A DNA stretch of 64,000 nt, from NCBI GenBank assembly GCA_028023455.1, contig JAQFVV010006473.1, positions 539,702 to 603,701 on the forward strand. Direction: 5' to 3'. The notes under the pieces are model-generated. The model did no database searches and was not told the origin of the DNA. It saw only the letters and a program-made list of their open reading frames with translations. A program made the position numbers and the translations under genes. The DNA comes from Epiperipatus broadwayi (taxonomy: Eukaryota; Onychophora; Udeonychophora; Euonychophora; Peripatidae). Below are positions 49,233 to 64,000 of this stretch, in pieces (within the stretch, counting starts at the first letter, position 1; every line of letters starts with the position of its first letter).

Positions 49233-49265
49233 ATTTATTTTTCTCACATGTCATGTGCATTAGTT

Positions 49266-50340
49266 GTATGAGATGGAGTGAATGGCTAAAGGGAGCTTGA
49301 AAGTCTGTGTCCAAATCCCTTATATTACAAGACTATTATAACTGAAGTCTATAACTGGATCTTAATTCCAAAATATTGTTAAATAACATTAAAAATTTCA
49401 TTCTATGAAAAATCCACATATTAATTAAATGAATGAAATAAAATGTTTTTTTGAATGACGTGGAGAAATTTAAAGAAAGTGGATTATTGACTAGTTTATC
49501 GTTATGCATTTGATGCAGCAAAGGAAAGTAAAAACACTTTCATTCATTTTCAAGAATTGTATGAAAGATTTCAAGACATTATAATCTAGGTTATCACTAT
49601 TTATATTTCATGCTCTCAGTCAACTTGGAAACAAATAAAAGTGATTTTATTTTCATTGGCTTTTTTGAAGCTCTGACATTGGAGGATATTGTATTGAATA
49701 AAACTATAATTTTTTACTTGAAATATATCATTTTTTTCATCTGTTGCAGAATATTGAAGATGTACCAATGTATTCATCTAAATAAATGTATTTAATAAAT
49801 ACAAATTAAAAGGTTATATTTTTAAAAAATAAGCGTACAAATCTTAGTTGAGCACAATGCGTATAGCTTGTTCAAAATTACAACAACTGGTTAGACAAAG
49901 TCAACAAAAATACCAATTTAGAATGAATACAAGGCATGTAAATGGTACAAAAACTGAAATGATTAAAAATACAGGATAAATCTTAAATAACAGAATTTAC
50001 ACTATAATCCACCAAAGCAATTCAAATAAATACCTCTATAAGTGCAGACATAAGATTACTTCTAATCTACAATTTTAAGATAATCACAAATAGGATTTGC
50101 AATATATCAATAGACCAACTGTCTCAAATACAAAGAGATAAGCAAATTACAGCAATCAATTAATAACAGATAATAATATTGGCTTTTTACCTCTGAGTTT
50201 AAGATCAAAAAAACACCATAGTCTTTTTTCTCAGTTACCTGATAAAGCAGAATGAATGTTTGTGTAAATGATAAATATTTTTCCAATACATGTATACAAT
50301 TATGACAGACAAAAAAATCATGGCCCTTATTCTCAGGAGA
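49266..50340. other. AT-rich non-coding DNA
   Basis: No gene; the frames at 49336-49521 and 49610-49795 have no motif. Confidence 0.45.
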
Positions 50341-50450
50341 CTGTAAAGTCACCAACCAAGGCAGCAGTTGGTGGCCGAAGGTGAAGGGTGCAAAGAATTC
50401 CCTGACCCTTATTGTGGACCCAGGCTGCCATTTGATGATGACTTTATTTA

Positions 50451-51445
50451 GGTACTTACAACTACAGATCACTTTCAAGTGAAGGAATATTGCAAGAATT
50501 AGAAGAACTGTCTTATATTAATTGGGACATTATTGGACTTTGTGAAGTTAGAAGAAAGGTGAAGAGACAATTAATTTAAAAAGTGGACATGTACTCTAAT
50601 AGAATGGTTCAAATATCGAAAATACAAGTGGTATAGGATTCATTATAAATAAAGTGGAAAAACAGTATTGTAGAGATTGATGGTGTATCAGTCAGAGTGA
50701 CAAGATTAGTTATACAACTTAATAGCAGATACCAAATGCAGATAATTTAGGTTTATGACCAACAAGTTCTCATAGTGATTAAGTAATAGAAGATTTTTAT
50801 ATGGATGTACAAAAGGCATTTGATCAGAGAAAACATCATTTTAAAATTGTTATGGAAGACTTTAATGCTAGAATTGGTAAACAAATGAAAGATGAAAGTG
50901 CTGTAGGTAATTTTGGTTATGGTAATAGGAATGAGAGAGGACATAGATTTATGGAGTTTGCAGAAAAAGAAAAACTTTATATTATGATTTTTTTTTTTGA
51001 GAAAAATGTTAAAAGGAAATGGACATTCCAGCAACCAAATGAAGGTACAGCAGAATTGGATTATATTTTGACTGACAGAAAATACATATTTCAAGATTGT
51101 AATGTTCTTAAAAAATTTAACACAGGAAGTGATTATCGATTAGTAAGATGTAAGATATGTGATAATGCAAAACTAGAGAAACGAAAATTATTAAGAAAAA
51201 CAATATTTACAATTAATATTTTTAATCTTCAGAAACATTCTAATGAATTTAAATTAGAACTTACAAATCAGTTTCAAGGATTAGTAGATATTGAACATGA
51301 TTCAGATTTGAATGAAATTAATATGAAAATAACAGATGCACTTTTAAAAACTGTAAAAAAGATAGCTGGTAGAAAAAAGCAGCAATTGACCAATAAAATT
51401 TCTATTGAGACTAGAGAATTTATGAAAAAAAGGAAGGAATATTAA
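50451..51445 (+). pseudogene. LINE AP-endonuclease domain and linker
   Basis: GTYNYRSLS and DIIGLCEVRRK (50451-50560) are the first conserved blocks of the endonuclease/exonuclease/phosphatase fold, with the catalytic Asn and Glu. After frameshifts, the 214-codon frame at 50801-51445 has VMEDFNARIGKQ, GYGNRNERGHRFMEFA, RKWTFQQPN, ELDYILTDR and TGSDYRLVRCKI. The family ends with SDHR; here the catalytic His is Tyr, which should abolish nicking even without the frameshifts. Such domains nick genomic DNA to prime reverse transcription. The rest of the frame is the lysine-rich linker before RT. Confidence 0.85.
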
Positions 51446-52150
51446 GATATACAAAAATGATGCATTAAAAAAGATTGAATATCTCGAATTTTGTAAAATG
51501 GTGCAGAAAAGAAAAATGATATAAAAAAAGTATAACTGTTAACTAGCAAGGAAAGCTGTAGAAAAAAATAAAAGTCCCAAGAATGTAAAACAACATCTTG
51601 GCATTGGTAGGAAATTTATATCTACAATAAAAAAAAGATGGAATTATTAATAAAAAGAGAGATGACATCATGAAACGGGTAGGACTTTTATCAAGAATTA
51701 TATAGTAAAAAAGAACAAGTAGCTCCTATATCTATTAAATCTTTCAAATTGTCCAGAATTTTAAATGAAGAAGTGAGAGACTAGAGAATTTATGAAAAAA
51801 AGGAAGGAATATTAAGATATACAAAAATGATGCATTAAAAAAGATTGAATATCTCGAATTTTGTAAAATGGTGCAGAAAAGAGTTGAAAATGATATAAAA
51901 AAAGTATAACTGTTAACTAGCAAGGAAAGCTGTAGAAAAAAATAAAAGTCCCAAGAATGTAAAACAACATCTTGGCATTGGTAGGAAATTTATATCTACA
52001 ATAAAAAAAAGATGGAATTATTAATAAAAAGAGAGATGACATCATGAAACGGGTAGGACTTTTATCAAGAATTATATAGTAATAAAGAACAAGTAGCTCC
52101 TATATCTATCAAATCTTTCAAATTGCCCAGAATTTTAAATGAAGAAGTGA
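51411..52150 (+). repeat. 370-bp tandem duplication within LINE2
   Basis: The segment starting CTAGAGAATTTATGAAAAAA at 51411 begins again at 51781. The two units are nearly identical, differing by a few substitutions and a 4-base deletion near 51511 in the first (AGAAAAAT for AGAGTTGAAAAT). The short repeat GAGA at the junction suggests slippage or unequal exchange. High identity shows it is younger than the damage that separates the two LINE copies. Confidence 0.95.
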
Positions 52151-53080
52151 GACATGCAATTAAATGTATGAAGAAAGGAAAGGCTCCAAATAATGATGGA
52201 ATTATAATTGATATATTAAAAGAAGCAGGTGAAGAAATAGAATTTTTTTAGCAAAGTTATAAACCAAATGTCTAAATGATAAAGATGTAACAGATGATTG
52301 GAAGAATTCAGTAATAATATTAATATTTAAAAAAGGTGATAAAGAAGATATTAAAAATTACATACTTATCAGCCTTTTATCAGTTTTATACAAAATCGTT
52401 ACCAAGATAATTACAACCACCAACCAAAAAAAAAACAAGCTGGATTTAAAAGTGGTTTTAGTACAGTGGATCATATCCATATATTGAGAGAAGTTATAGA
52501 AAGGACATATGAATATGAGTTACCATTATGTTTTGGATTTGTAAATTATGAAAAGGCATTTGATTCTATAAACATTTCTTCAGTGATTAAAGCATTGGAT
52601 CATCAAGGTATAGATCCAGGATATTGTCATACTTTAAAGAATATTTATAAAAATGCAACAGCAACAATTAGATTACATAATGATACTGGTAAAGTCAACA
52701 TTGAGAAGGGTGTAAGACAAGGTAACTCCATATCTCCAAAACGTTTTACAGCAGTGCTGCAAGAAATATTTTGTGGATTAAAATGGGAAGCTAAAGAAGT
52801 GAAAGTAAATGGAGATTATTTAAGTCATTTAGATTTTGCAGATGATATAGTTGTTTGGCAAATAATGCTTCCGAGCTGCAGGAAGTGTTGCAGGAATTAT
52901 CAGATGAAAGTAGGACAATAGGACTAAAGATAAATGTTAAAAACTCTAAAGTAATGTTGTATGGATTTTTTCAAAATATAAAAATAAAGATTTATTATGA
53001 TGAGTTAGAAGAAGTCAACAGCTACAAATACCTTGGTCAGATTATTAATACATATTTAAACAATGGATAAAGTTTAATCA
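52150..53080 (+). pseudogene. LINE reverse transcriptase domain
   Basis: Blocks in order: KCMKKGKAPNNDGIIIDILK near 52160-52220, QAGFKSGFSTVDHI near 52440, FVNYEKAFDSI, EKGVRQGNSISPKRF, then HLDFADDIVV with the catalytic FADD box at about 52836. A frameshift follows immediately, and the frame at 52855-53070 continues NNASELQEVLQELSDES and KINVKNSKVM. It aligns with the minus-strand copy at 3414-4369. Aspartates of the active site remain, but frameshifts split the domain. Confidence 0.85.
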
Positions 53081-53607
53081 TAGAATTAAACTTGGTTGGA
53101 GTGCTTTTGGCAGAAATAAGTTGATACTAAAAGAAAATATGTCTATGTGTTTGAAAAGGAAGGTTTTTAATAAATGTGTTTTACCAGTTTTTACTTATGG
53201 ATGTGAGACTTGGACACTTTAATAGAAGAGCAATACAGAGACTTCAGACTACTCAAAGAAGTATGGAGAGATACATGTTGGGAGTAACAAGAAGAGATCA
53301 AAAAACACAATGTATGGGTAAGAGAACAAACAGGTGTTACTGACCTCATTGAAAAAATTAAAAAATTGAAATGGAGTTGGGCTGAACATATTGCTAGAAG
53401 AGATGAGACTAGATCTACAATTGAAATTTTAAACTGTATTACAAGAGATTGTAAAAGACACAGAAAGAGACCACATGTTAGATGGATGGATGAAATAAGA
53501 AAGTGTGCAGGGGTGATGTAGAGAAGAGAAGCTAAAGATCAGAGAAGATGGATTGAACTTGGAGAGACCATCATCCTGCAGTGGAATGATAATGGTTGAT
53601 GATGACC
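53081..53607 (+). pseudogene. LINE C-terminal region
   Basis: The translated blocks KRKVFNKCVLPVFTYGCETWTL (53150-53220), the RLQTTQRSMERYMLG block, KWSWAEHIARRDE and RPHVRWMDEIRKCAGV are spread over several frames. They match the minus-strand copy at 2941-3441. The tail GATGATGA closes the element. Confidence 0.75.
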
Positions 53608-53999
53608 AGTGAATCAATTTATCATAAGCATATACAATATAGTTAAGATCAACCTCAAGTTCATGGAGTTAGACAAAGTAGTAATAGGCAACAAGGATTA
53701 AATTATAGCCTCAGCTGGCCCCAAGTCTGCTCTACTAGCCATGATTGACAAGTTCGCTTGTCTTCTTTTGTTTTAATGAGTTACTTAAACAACTGTTCAT
53801 CAATAGGGCAGCCATTCCTCTGTCAAACACGATCCTGCATCTTACTGACCAGATAACAAAATTTATGAACGTGGCAAGCCTAATCGTGCCAAACAGTCTC
53901 TTTTTAAATGCAGACGTAAGACAAACGCTGGATTGATCAGCGTCTGAAGTTTTCCGCGAAACGACGTTCCGAAGGAGGTCCATGAGTCACATTGAGCAA
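53608..53999 (-). other. Less AT-rich segment with an 82-codon open frame of unknown origin
   Basis: On the minus strand an open frame runs from an ATG at 53983 to a stop at 53735 (MDLLRNVVSRKTSDADQSS, then FGTIRLATFINFVIWSVRCR, then LSNSLKQKKTSELVNHG). The segment is visibly richer in G and C than its surroundings, as exons or recent insertions are here. No domain was recognised, and neither splice sites nor a TSD could be assigned. The opposite-strand frame at 53745-53936 is a shadow. It could be an exon, part of an unrecognised transposon, or a host fragment beside the LINE 3' end. Confidence 0.3.
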
Positions 54000-56527
54000 A
54001 GCTAATTAATTTACTATTTTTCTATCATATATAAGTGATATTTATGAAGTTTTGTTATATACAAAACTCACTAAAGATTTGCAAATGTTGTCTTATATTT
54101 GTAATTCGTTGTGTGTGTGTTTTATAATTTAATATTCTATGTAAAAAATTGATTTAAGTTTAGACATATAATTTATAAAAACGTTGATTTATTATTTACT
54201 GAAAATAAAGCAACTTTAATGATTTCTGCATATTTATTTTAAAGATTCATTATGTTTATTGTTAAACAAATTTATACATATACTACATTTCTATTTACTA
54301 AACAAAGAGTTTATATTAAATTTAATTTTGGTTTTTAATATCAATTTTAGATTTAAAAAATGATCCTTGCAAATAGGGAGGAAAAGATAATTGCTAATTA
54401 ATGTAAAACTGAAAGGTTCTGTTAAATACTTTTACGCACTGTCTTTTTATAGTCACTTTAAAATTTTTACTTTACAAGTAATTATAAAGTTTTACTAAGT
54501 GGGATTATAAAACGCTTTGACACTATTTCACATGTCAGCTAGAGATATTTTATAAATAAGTTAACGGTCTTTTAATAGTATTTAAGATATTTTAAATAAT
54601 AGATATTATTTTGCAAGTTCATAAATTTGTCTACAAAATAGTCTATTCTAAAATATATAATTTTAACTCAAAATATTATTTAACTTATTAAATATTATAA
54701 AAAGATATGCCTACTTAATTTTTTCTTTCCAAATATTAATAGTGAAACCATAATCTATCGTTTTTCAAGAGAATGGAGAACAAAAACCTTTATTAAATAT
54801 TGTAAAGACCATAAGATTAAGAAACGAATAAAATGATAAGAACAAGTTTAATAATTATTGCTTACAGAAACATGTAACGTACAATTCAAACTTTTTAAGT
54901 CAAAATATCTACCGTTTCACATATATATGTATTTCATTTCAGATGGTCAAATTCCAAGCTTAAAAATAGTTCATAATGTTGTCTTCATTATAAAATTTAA
55001 AACATTAATCATTATGAAGCAAAATTGATAATAAACTACTTAAAAATAAATAAAATTTATTTAAAACATAAAACAATTTTCATTCCTTATTTTACTTATT
55101 CTTTAAAAGTTAGCAATTACTTAATATATTTAATTGGACATGATTAAAAATCCAGTATAAAAGGTTGAAAACTTATCATTATTAGATAAATGGAAATTTT
55201 AAAAATGTAATTAATATGTAATTTTTTGTACATGTAATTTATACAATAAAAAATCTAGATAGTAATAAAATTATATTTATTTATTAATATATTTAAATTG
55301 AAATGATATATTTCATAAGAATATATTTTATTGGTGTATATGTTAAGTGTATCTGTGGAAAAAAAACAATTTTAATGATTTAAGGATATGAGATCAATAA
55401 GTATGTTTAAAATGTTTTATTATCATTAATTAGACAGATTGTGCTCTCTTTATTTAAATAAAAGTTAATTTTATAAAACTATAATTTAAAAAAAAGTTAA
55501 TGTATTGTTATAATTGTACAAAATATTATTTCTAATTGAAATCAGTTCTGTTGCATTGAAAATATTAATCTATAAAAAACTGATATGTTTTTTTAAATTA
55601 AATATTCTGAATTATGAACTGCAAAATGTTGGTGCTGGGTTATGAATAACTATTTAATAGTGATTGATCCCATACACAGGTTGGAACATTATTTTTTCAA
55701 AAAGTATTAAATTTTAAACTCACAAAAATAAATTTCTAGGTAAATAGTTTTTTATCCCAGAAAGAAGATATAAATTCAAATAGATAATTTATTCTTCCAA
55801 CTTTTCATCAAAAATAAATAAATATACTTTTCAAACCATCAATCACAGCAAAAATTATTATTCTCTTCAATTAATACATGTCTGTCTGTATTTAAAATGG
55901 AACACCATAATGAAAAAAATAATCTTCTAGGATCTTAAATAAATTGTAGAAGGAAAGCAGAACTTGACTGGTAAATAAATCATAATGAATAAAAACAATT
56001 TATATATCTTTATTGAATACCTTTTTACTCACATAAACATTTTTTATACCATATTAATTAGTCATAACTTATCAGCTCTTAAGCATTGTCTAAATTAATA
56101 TATCTGTTGAGAAAATATGTATTTAAATTAACATTTTAAAATGTTTTATTGGAATGTTCAAAATATAATACATATGTAATAAATCATTCTTATTTATAGG
56201 AAATATACTAACATCATATTTTGGTGCACATTGTAAAATATATGTATAATCTTTGTTATTTAAAGATAATTATCTAAAATTTTAAGTTATAATGTTTAAT
56301 TGCTGATGACTATTTGATTTATACATGGGAGATAACCGATGCTGCATGTATTGACAGTTTAAGCATTGAGTGATTGAATGTATTTAGTTTGATATTGTTG
56401 GTACAAGTTCTAAAGTCCTATAGATTTGTTTATATAATGATAATGATTTAGTTTTAAATAAATAATTTTTATGAAATCATGTGTTATGTCATTATACATT
56501 AATAGCTATGGTTCTAGTGATGAACTA
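54000..56527. other. AT-rich non-coding DNA
   Basis: Nothing recognised on either strand. Confidence 0.5.
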
Positions 56528-56539
56528 TCATTGATATAA

Positions 56540-56585
<46 letters not shown>

Positions 56586-56625
56586 TTATATCAATGATAT
56601 ATATATATATATATATATATATATT
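56528..56625. repeat. (TA)n inside a 17-bp perfect inverted repeat
   Basis: TCATTGATATAATTCAT at about 56528-56544 is the reverse complement of ATGAATTATATCAATGA at about 56581-56597, with (TA)n between them and a second (TA)n after. Confidence 0.9.
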
Positions 56626-57834
56626 TCTTTTTGATGAAAACCAGTCCTCTGGTTGAAATATAATATTATTTATTGGATTTATAAGTTTTTTTTTGTTTAT
56701 ATATATATGGTTTTACGTATAATTGCTCTTTTAAAGCCATTATTTTAAATATTTTTTAGTACTGATATTAGCTTATCTTTATTAGATAATTCACCCATTA
56801 CTACTTTTTATAAGTTCTTAGTGTATAGATTGCTGGAACTATTTGTATTAATACTGAGTAGGTTTAACTTTGACAATGTGATAATTTGTCAATCATGTAT
56901 ACATTCATTGATTTTAATATGTGAATTTGAATATTAATGGCTGTTTTATTTTTTAAAATAAATTATTTTGTTTGTTAAATATAGATTTTGTTTATTTTAT
57001 TATTAATAATTTGAATAAAATTATGAATACATTTACATTCTCAATCTAATACATTTGTTAGATATAATATTATAAAAGGGTATCTGATCTCTGCAGCCAC
57101 TAGACTATATAAAAGAAAAACAACTTTGTATGATTAGTATGTTTGTTTAGATATGAAAGGTTAACTTCTTTTTTTACAATTTATTCTCATTAGACACAGA
57201 TGTTAGATAATAATTTGATATAAGAAAGAGGTCTAAATTTATTATCTAGTGGCACCTTCTAATGTAGTTACATATCAAACTACTTTATCCATGTTTATCT
57301 GTGATTATTAAGATGAGACATCTTGATAAAATTTTATATAAGAAATAAAAACTGATTTGATGTTTTAAATAAATTTTGTTTATTTTTTAAATTACTTATT
57401 ATTATTTTTGTATAAGATTAATATTTTGAATTTTAATGTATATATGTAATTCTAAAATTATAGTAATTAATTACATATAATGTATAATCAATAAATAGTT
57501 AGGGACTTTTTAAATTTTGTTCATAGTATTGTTGACTTAACATTTCCAAGTAGCAAAACATAAATAAAATATTTTTAAAATCATGATTTAAGATTTTATA
57601 TATGTCAGAAAATTTTAAGTCATTATTTTCTGAAAATAAGTCTGATTGACATTTGTTTATACAAACTTTGTCTCAATTCAGATTGTGATTTCAAAGACCT
57701 AAAATACTTTATAATTATTATCATTTAGATAGGCATAGTTTTATCAGAGTTTTATAAAAGTTCTACACTATTTCAAGTTCACTATTTTTTTTTATTCCTT
57801 TTTTATTTAATAAAAATATACTACACAGAATTAA
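56626..57834. other. AT-rich non-coding DNA
   Basis: Nothing recognised. Confidence 0.5.
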
Positions 57835-59210
57835 AAACAAAACAATAAGCATTTATTTTATATAGCATATGTTTACAACTGTATACATTCAAATATCAGC
57901 CTTTTAAGCTAATTGTGCACACACTTTGTGAGTGTTAATAATAAATGAATACTTTCTCACCAATAGAAGATATAGTATTTATGCAGAAATAAAAGAAATC
58001 CTCTTATTCCTATGACTCAAATGCTTATATATGAGCAAATCTGAAGTACTGTCAAGTAAAGCATGATGATGAAACCAGCACTTTAAATTACTATATTTGA
58101 TGTCTGAATGAATGACATGGGTGAAATTGTCTAGAATTTACTAAACATCATTCCAACTGAAACTTAATCATATGTAAATAAGCATTTATTTTATATAGTA
58201 TATGTTTACAATTGTATACATTTAAATATCAGCCTTTTAAGCTAATTGTGCATTTGCTTTGCGAGTGTTAATAATAAATGAATACTTTTTCACCAATACA
58301 AAATATAGTATTTATGCAGGAATAAAATAAATCCTCTTATTCCTATGACTCAAATGCTTATACATGAGCAAATCTGAAGTACTGGCAAGTAAATCATGAG
58401 GATGGAACCATCACTTTAAATTACTATATTTGATGTCTGAATGAATGACGTGGGTGAAATTGTCTAGAATTTACTAAACGTCATTCCAACTCAAACTTAA
58501 TCATATGTAAATAAGTATTTATTTTATACAGCATATGTTTACAATTGTATACATTCAAATATCAGCCTTTTAAGCTAATTGTGAGTGTTAATAATAAATG
58601 AATACCTTCTCACTAATACAAGATATAGTATTTATGTAGGAATAAAAGGAATCCTCTTATTCCTATGACTCAAATGCTTATATATGAGCAAATCTGAAAT
58701 ACTGGCAAGTAAAGCGTGAGGATGGAACCGTCACTTTGAGTCATAGGAATAAGAGGATTTCTTTTATTCCTGCATAAATATTATATCTGAGAAAGTATTC
58801 ATTTATTATTAACACTCACAAAGCATATGCACAATTAGCTTAAAAGGCTGATATTTGAATGTATACAATTGTAAACATATGCTATATAAAATAAATGCTT
58901 ATTTACATATGATTAAATTTCAGTTGGAATGATATTTAGTAAATTCTAGACAATTTCACCCACGTCAATCATTCAGACATTGTATATAGTAATTTAAAGT
59001 GACGGTTCCATTCTCATGCTTTACTTGACAGTACTTCAGATTTGCTCATATATAAGCATTTGAATCGTAGGAATAAGAAGATTCCTCTTATTCCTGCATA
59101 AATACTATATCTTGTATTGGTGAGAAAGTATTCATTTATTATTAATGCTCACAAAGCGTATGCACAATTAACTTAAAAAGCTGATATTTAAATGTAAACA
59201 AAACAATAAG
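57835..59210. repeat. Family C inverted array inside one 15-bp TSD
   Basis: AAACAAAACAATAAG at 57835-57849 recurs exactly at 59196-59210. The 1346 bp inserted are three plus-oriented units, with starts at about 57845, 58178 and 58511, a period of exactly 333 bp; the third is cut at about 58737. Two minus-oriented pieces follow, 58738-58905 and 58906-59195. Landmarks of each unit are ATATCAGCCTTTTAAGCTAA, GAGTGTTAATAATAAATGAA and CCTCTTATTCCTATGACTCA. A shorter relative is inserted in the PLE at 22270-22397. I found no hammerhead core in this family. Confidence 0.92.
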
Positions 59211-61838
<2,628 letters not shown>

Positions 61839-64000
61839 TTTGATTTTAAATCATGGGCTTTTATATCATTTAGACCATGATGAAATACTGATGTCATCAC
61901 CCTAGTTATCATCTCTGTAGGTTTACCCAATTTATCAATATTTTACTACATAGAGTCAAATTCTACTTAATTAAGGTTTTTTTAGATACAGTCTGCATTC
62001 TAAAATAAAAAAATTTCTTAAATTTTTAAACAAATAATTTTAAAAACAAAAAATAAATATAATACAAAAAGTTTACAATTTTAAAATCATAACTTGAATA
62101 AAATAAAAAAATAAATATTTCTTGTTATTCATTACAAAATATTTTACATTTTAACTAACTATTAATAATAATTATATAAAATAATAATACTTTTAAATAT
62201 ATATAACCAAAATTGTTTTAATTGCATAAACAAAAACATAAATATTTGCATACATACATAAAGCAATAATTTATTATTTATTTATTTATCTTTATGTATT
62301 CATTGTTAAAATGCATGGAGTAAAATAAAATATAAAAAAATGATATATTAAAAGATGAATCTATTGATATGTATTTTAATCCTTCCTGTCTTTTTAAATA
62401 ATAAAATACTAACTGTATTACAACATAAATCTAATATATTACTTATTAAACAAAATAAAAAAAACATACAAATGTCATATTATTTTACATTTTGCTGTGT
62501 TATCAATAATACTTTGTTAATAATGTAAATCACTTGATCTATTCAAAACCATGATAAATAAATCTATTGTAATGGTATGAAGAAATAGGGGTGAATCTGG
62601 AGTGATGGAAAATCATTATCATCATTAACCCCACTTAATACACTAATTTAAATTTAAACATACAAATAATATAATGAATATGAGCATGTGAAATCAGCAA
62701 AAACACAACTAATTCTAAGTTCTCCAGCATTACAGAAAAGAATAATAATCATTCATTATCATGAATGATCAAAAAATAAAATTAGCTGTCAACTTTATTG
62801 TAATGGTATGTCCCTTTTTCAGAAATCAAGTTGGTCACATCTAACTATAATCAAACTGAGGGTCTTCGCATCAAATTCCATGGATGAAATGATGGAATTG
62901 TAATCTAAAATTGAATCTGCACTACACAAGATAATTTTAAAATTAAATTATTCATTATCAATGCAACACAGATTAATTAATCTAATCTACACTTCTGTTG
63001 ATGGTCCATTATGCTCAGAATTCGAACTCAGGGCAGAAATTGCATTTAACTCTGTTCAGGCATTACCATAAATATCCAATAGTAATAATTAATTCAATAA
63101 ATTATTCTATAAATATTTTATTTATAATATTAACATATTAAAATATGATATATATGTGTGTGTATATACATTCATCATTATCTTGTATGGTAAAATAACC
63201 AAATAAATCAAATAAATAAAAATAAAACCTCCTTAAATAAAAAAAAAAAACAACTTTAACAAATTTATTAACAAATAACAATATGAAAATATTTCACGTA
63301 ACAAAAAAAATTAATATAGCATGTGTTACATATATCTCTATTATTTATAGCATTAAGTTAATTATTATTTTCCTATATTCCCACAATAGAAATATACATC
63401 ATAGCACAAACACATTTCAATAATTTATAAAACAATAATTAAAAATTTAAAATTACAAAATTATAATATAACTAACTAACTAATTAAGTATTAGTTCAAA
63501 ATTATGGGTATCAAAAATGATTCACATTATAAGATCCTTGTAAAGTAATATTAGTATTATAAATAAATCCCTCCGTATATAGTCATATTATAAAATAAAG
63601 AAATTTTATGTAAAGTGATTAATCCTTCACACAAAAATTATAACAAATATTACTATGTTAATAAAAATTAGTAATAAACAAAATTCTGTTCTGTCATATG
63701 GAGAATAACAAACTCTTACCTACAGATTGAGTTAGTCTCAAATTTATCTCGATTGATGCCACTTGTTTTTTTTTTTTTTTTTAAAAAATGGAAGACTTAA
63801 ATTTTAGTAAATAAATAAAATAAAAAAAAGTTTAACATAATGATCTTCTATTTCTCTTCATCTAGATACTCCCAACATGAATGAATTTTGAAAACAAAAG
63901 AAATAAAATTTAGATGTCAAAAATATATAACAAGCAAATAAAACCTGAAATGTTGTTTCAGAAAATATTGTCCTATTCCCTTCCATGATGAGATGAAGAA
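61839..64000. other. AT-rich non-coding DNA
   Basis: No gene. 62990-63060 is a less AT-rich block with AATTCGAACTCAGGG, possibly a decayed tRNA-like B-box, unassigned. Poly(T) at 63765-63782. Confidence 0.4.

Larger units (their letters stand above)
48660..49265. repeat. 600-bp palindrome of family A
   Basis: The left half (to about 48961) is the reverse complement of the right half (from about 48976), at roughly three quarters identity by eye. Shared blocks include GGCTTCAATCTACTCCA, ATACCATTGAAAATCTGATG and TGAACCAGC. The right half matches 468-720. At the left end a segment of about 40 bases (ATGACCATGCACATGTGAG and on) is duplicated in tandem. Both halves have a ribozyme position. No TSD was recognised. 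The frame at 48770-48961 is only repeat sequence. Confidence 0.85.
50341..53607 (+). mobile_element. RTE-like LINE, long copy with internal duplication (LINE2)
   Basis: The plus strand shows a less AT-rich leader (50341-50450), an AP-type endonuclease (50451-51180), a linker with a 370-bp tandem duplication (51411-52150), an RT domain (52150-53080) and the C-terminal region to 53600. The 3' end GGTTGATGATGACC matches the tail of the minus-strand copy at 2918-2940. From about 52195 to the end the two copies are collinear at high identity. Numerous frameshifts and stops make it non-functional. The 5' end is uncertain because no second copy covers it, and no TSD was identified. Confidence 0.87.

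Noticed and set aside
57845-59195. Hammerhead in family C (CTGAATGA...GTGAAATT)
   Set aside because: An extra base in the core, no stem II pairing and no stem III; treated as chance.

Overview
The window is an AT-rich stretch of animal nuclear DNA with no confidently recognisable host gene. Its content is simple repeats, decayed transposable elements and several interspersed repeat families. An RTE-like LINE with an AP-type endonuclease and reverse transcriptase, a Penelope-like element (PLE) with a GIY-YIG motif, hAT and pogo/Tigger DNA transposons, tRNA-derived SINEs and long (TATC)n, (TA)n and (GA)n arrays together suggest an invertebrate metazoan. I cannot name the species.

Layout. 468-795 holds one unit of a hammerhead-ribozyme repeat (family A) and a long hairpin. 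2918-4369 is a 5'-truncated LINE copy on the minus strand. 4370-5371 is a compound inverted array of family A. 6923-7202 is a small inverted insertion of a second hammerhead repeat (family B) with a 12-bp target-site duplication (TSD). 10491-10609, 28991-29134 and 34041-34170 are three copies of one tRNA-like SINE. 14307-14707 is a large (TATC)n array. 16680-17340 is a 5' piece of a hAT transposon. 20980-23655 is a PLE between inverted terminal repeats, itself carrying a 128-bp insertion of family C. 23656-24168 holds two palindromes around a (TA)n run. 24901-25733 looks like an LTR, or a promoter with a 5' exon. 26136-27451 is a complete-ended Tigger-like transposon. 31652-32805 is a family B array (two units out, two units back) inside one 14-bp TSD. 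48660-49265 is a 600-bp family A palindrome. 50341-53607 is a longer LINE copy on the plus strand with an internal 370-bp tandem duplication. 53735-53983 is an open frame of unknown meaning. 57835-59210 is a family C array (three units out, two back) inside one 15-bp TSD. 61690-61838 is (GA)n.

Main result. Families A and B, and the PLE terminal repeats, carry type I hammerhead ribozyme signatures: the core CTGATGA, stem II, GAAA, a very short stem III, an NUH cleavage site, and stem I arms that pair. The copies at 650-708(+), 4603-4662(-) and 32621-32690(+) keep every core base. Tandem units of about 380-410 bp with one ribozyme per unit match published descriptions of animal retrozymes, non-autonomous circular-RNA retroelements thought to be mobilised by PLEs, and a PLE with related ribozyme-like ends lies in the same window. 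Less expected is that arrays of families B and C contain head-to-head inverted units yet sit inside a single exact TSD, so each seems to have entered as one event.

All assignments come from reading motifs and repeats by eye. No database search, folding program or alignment was run.
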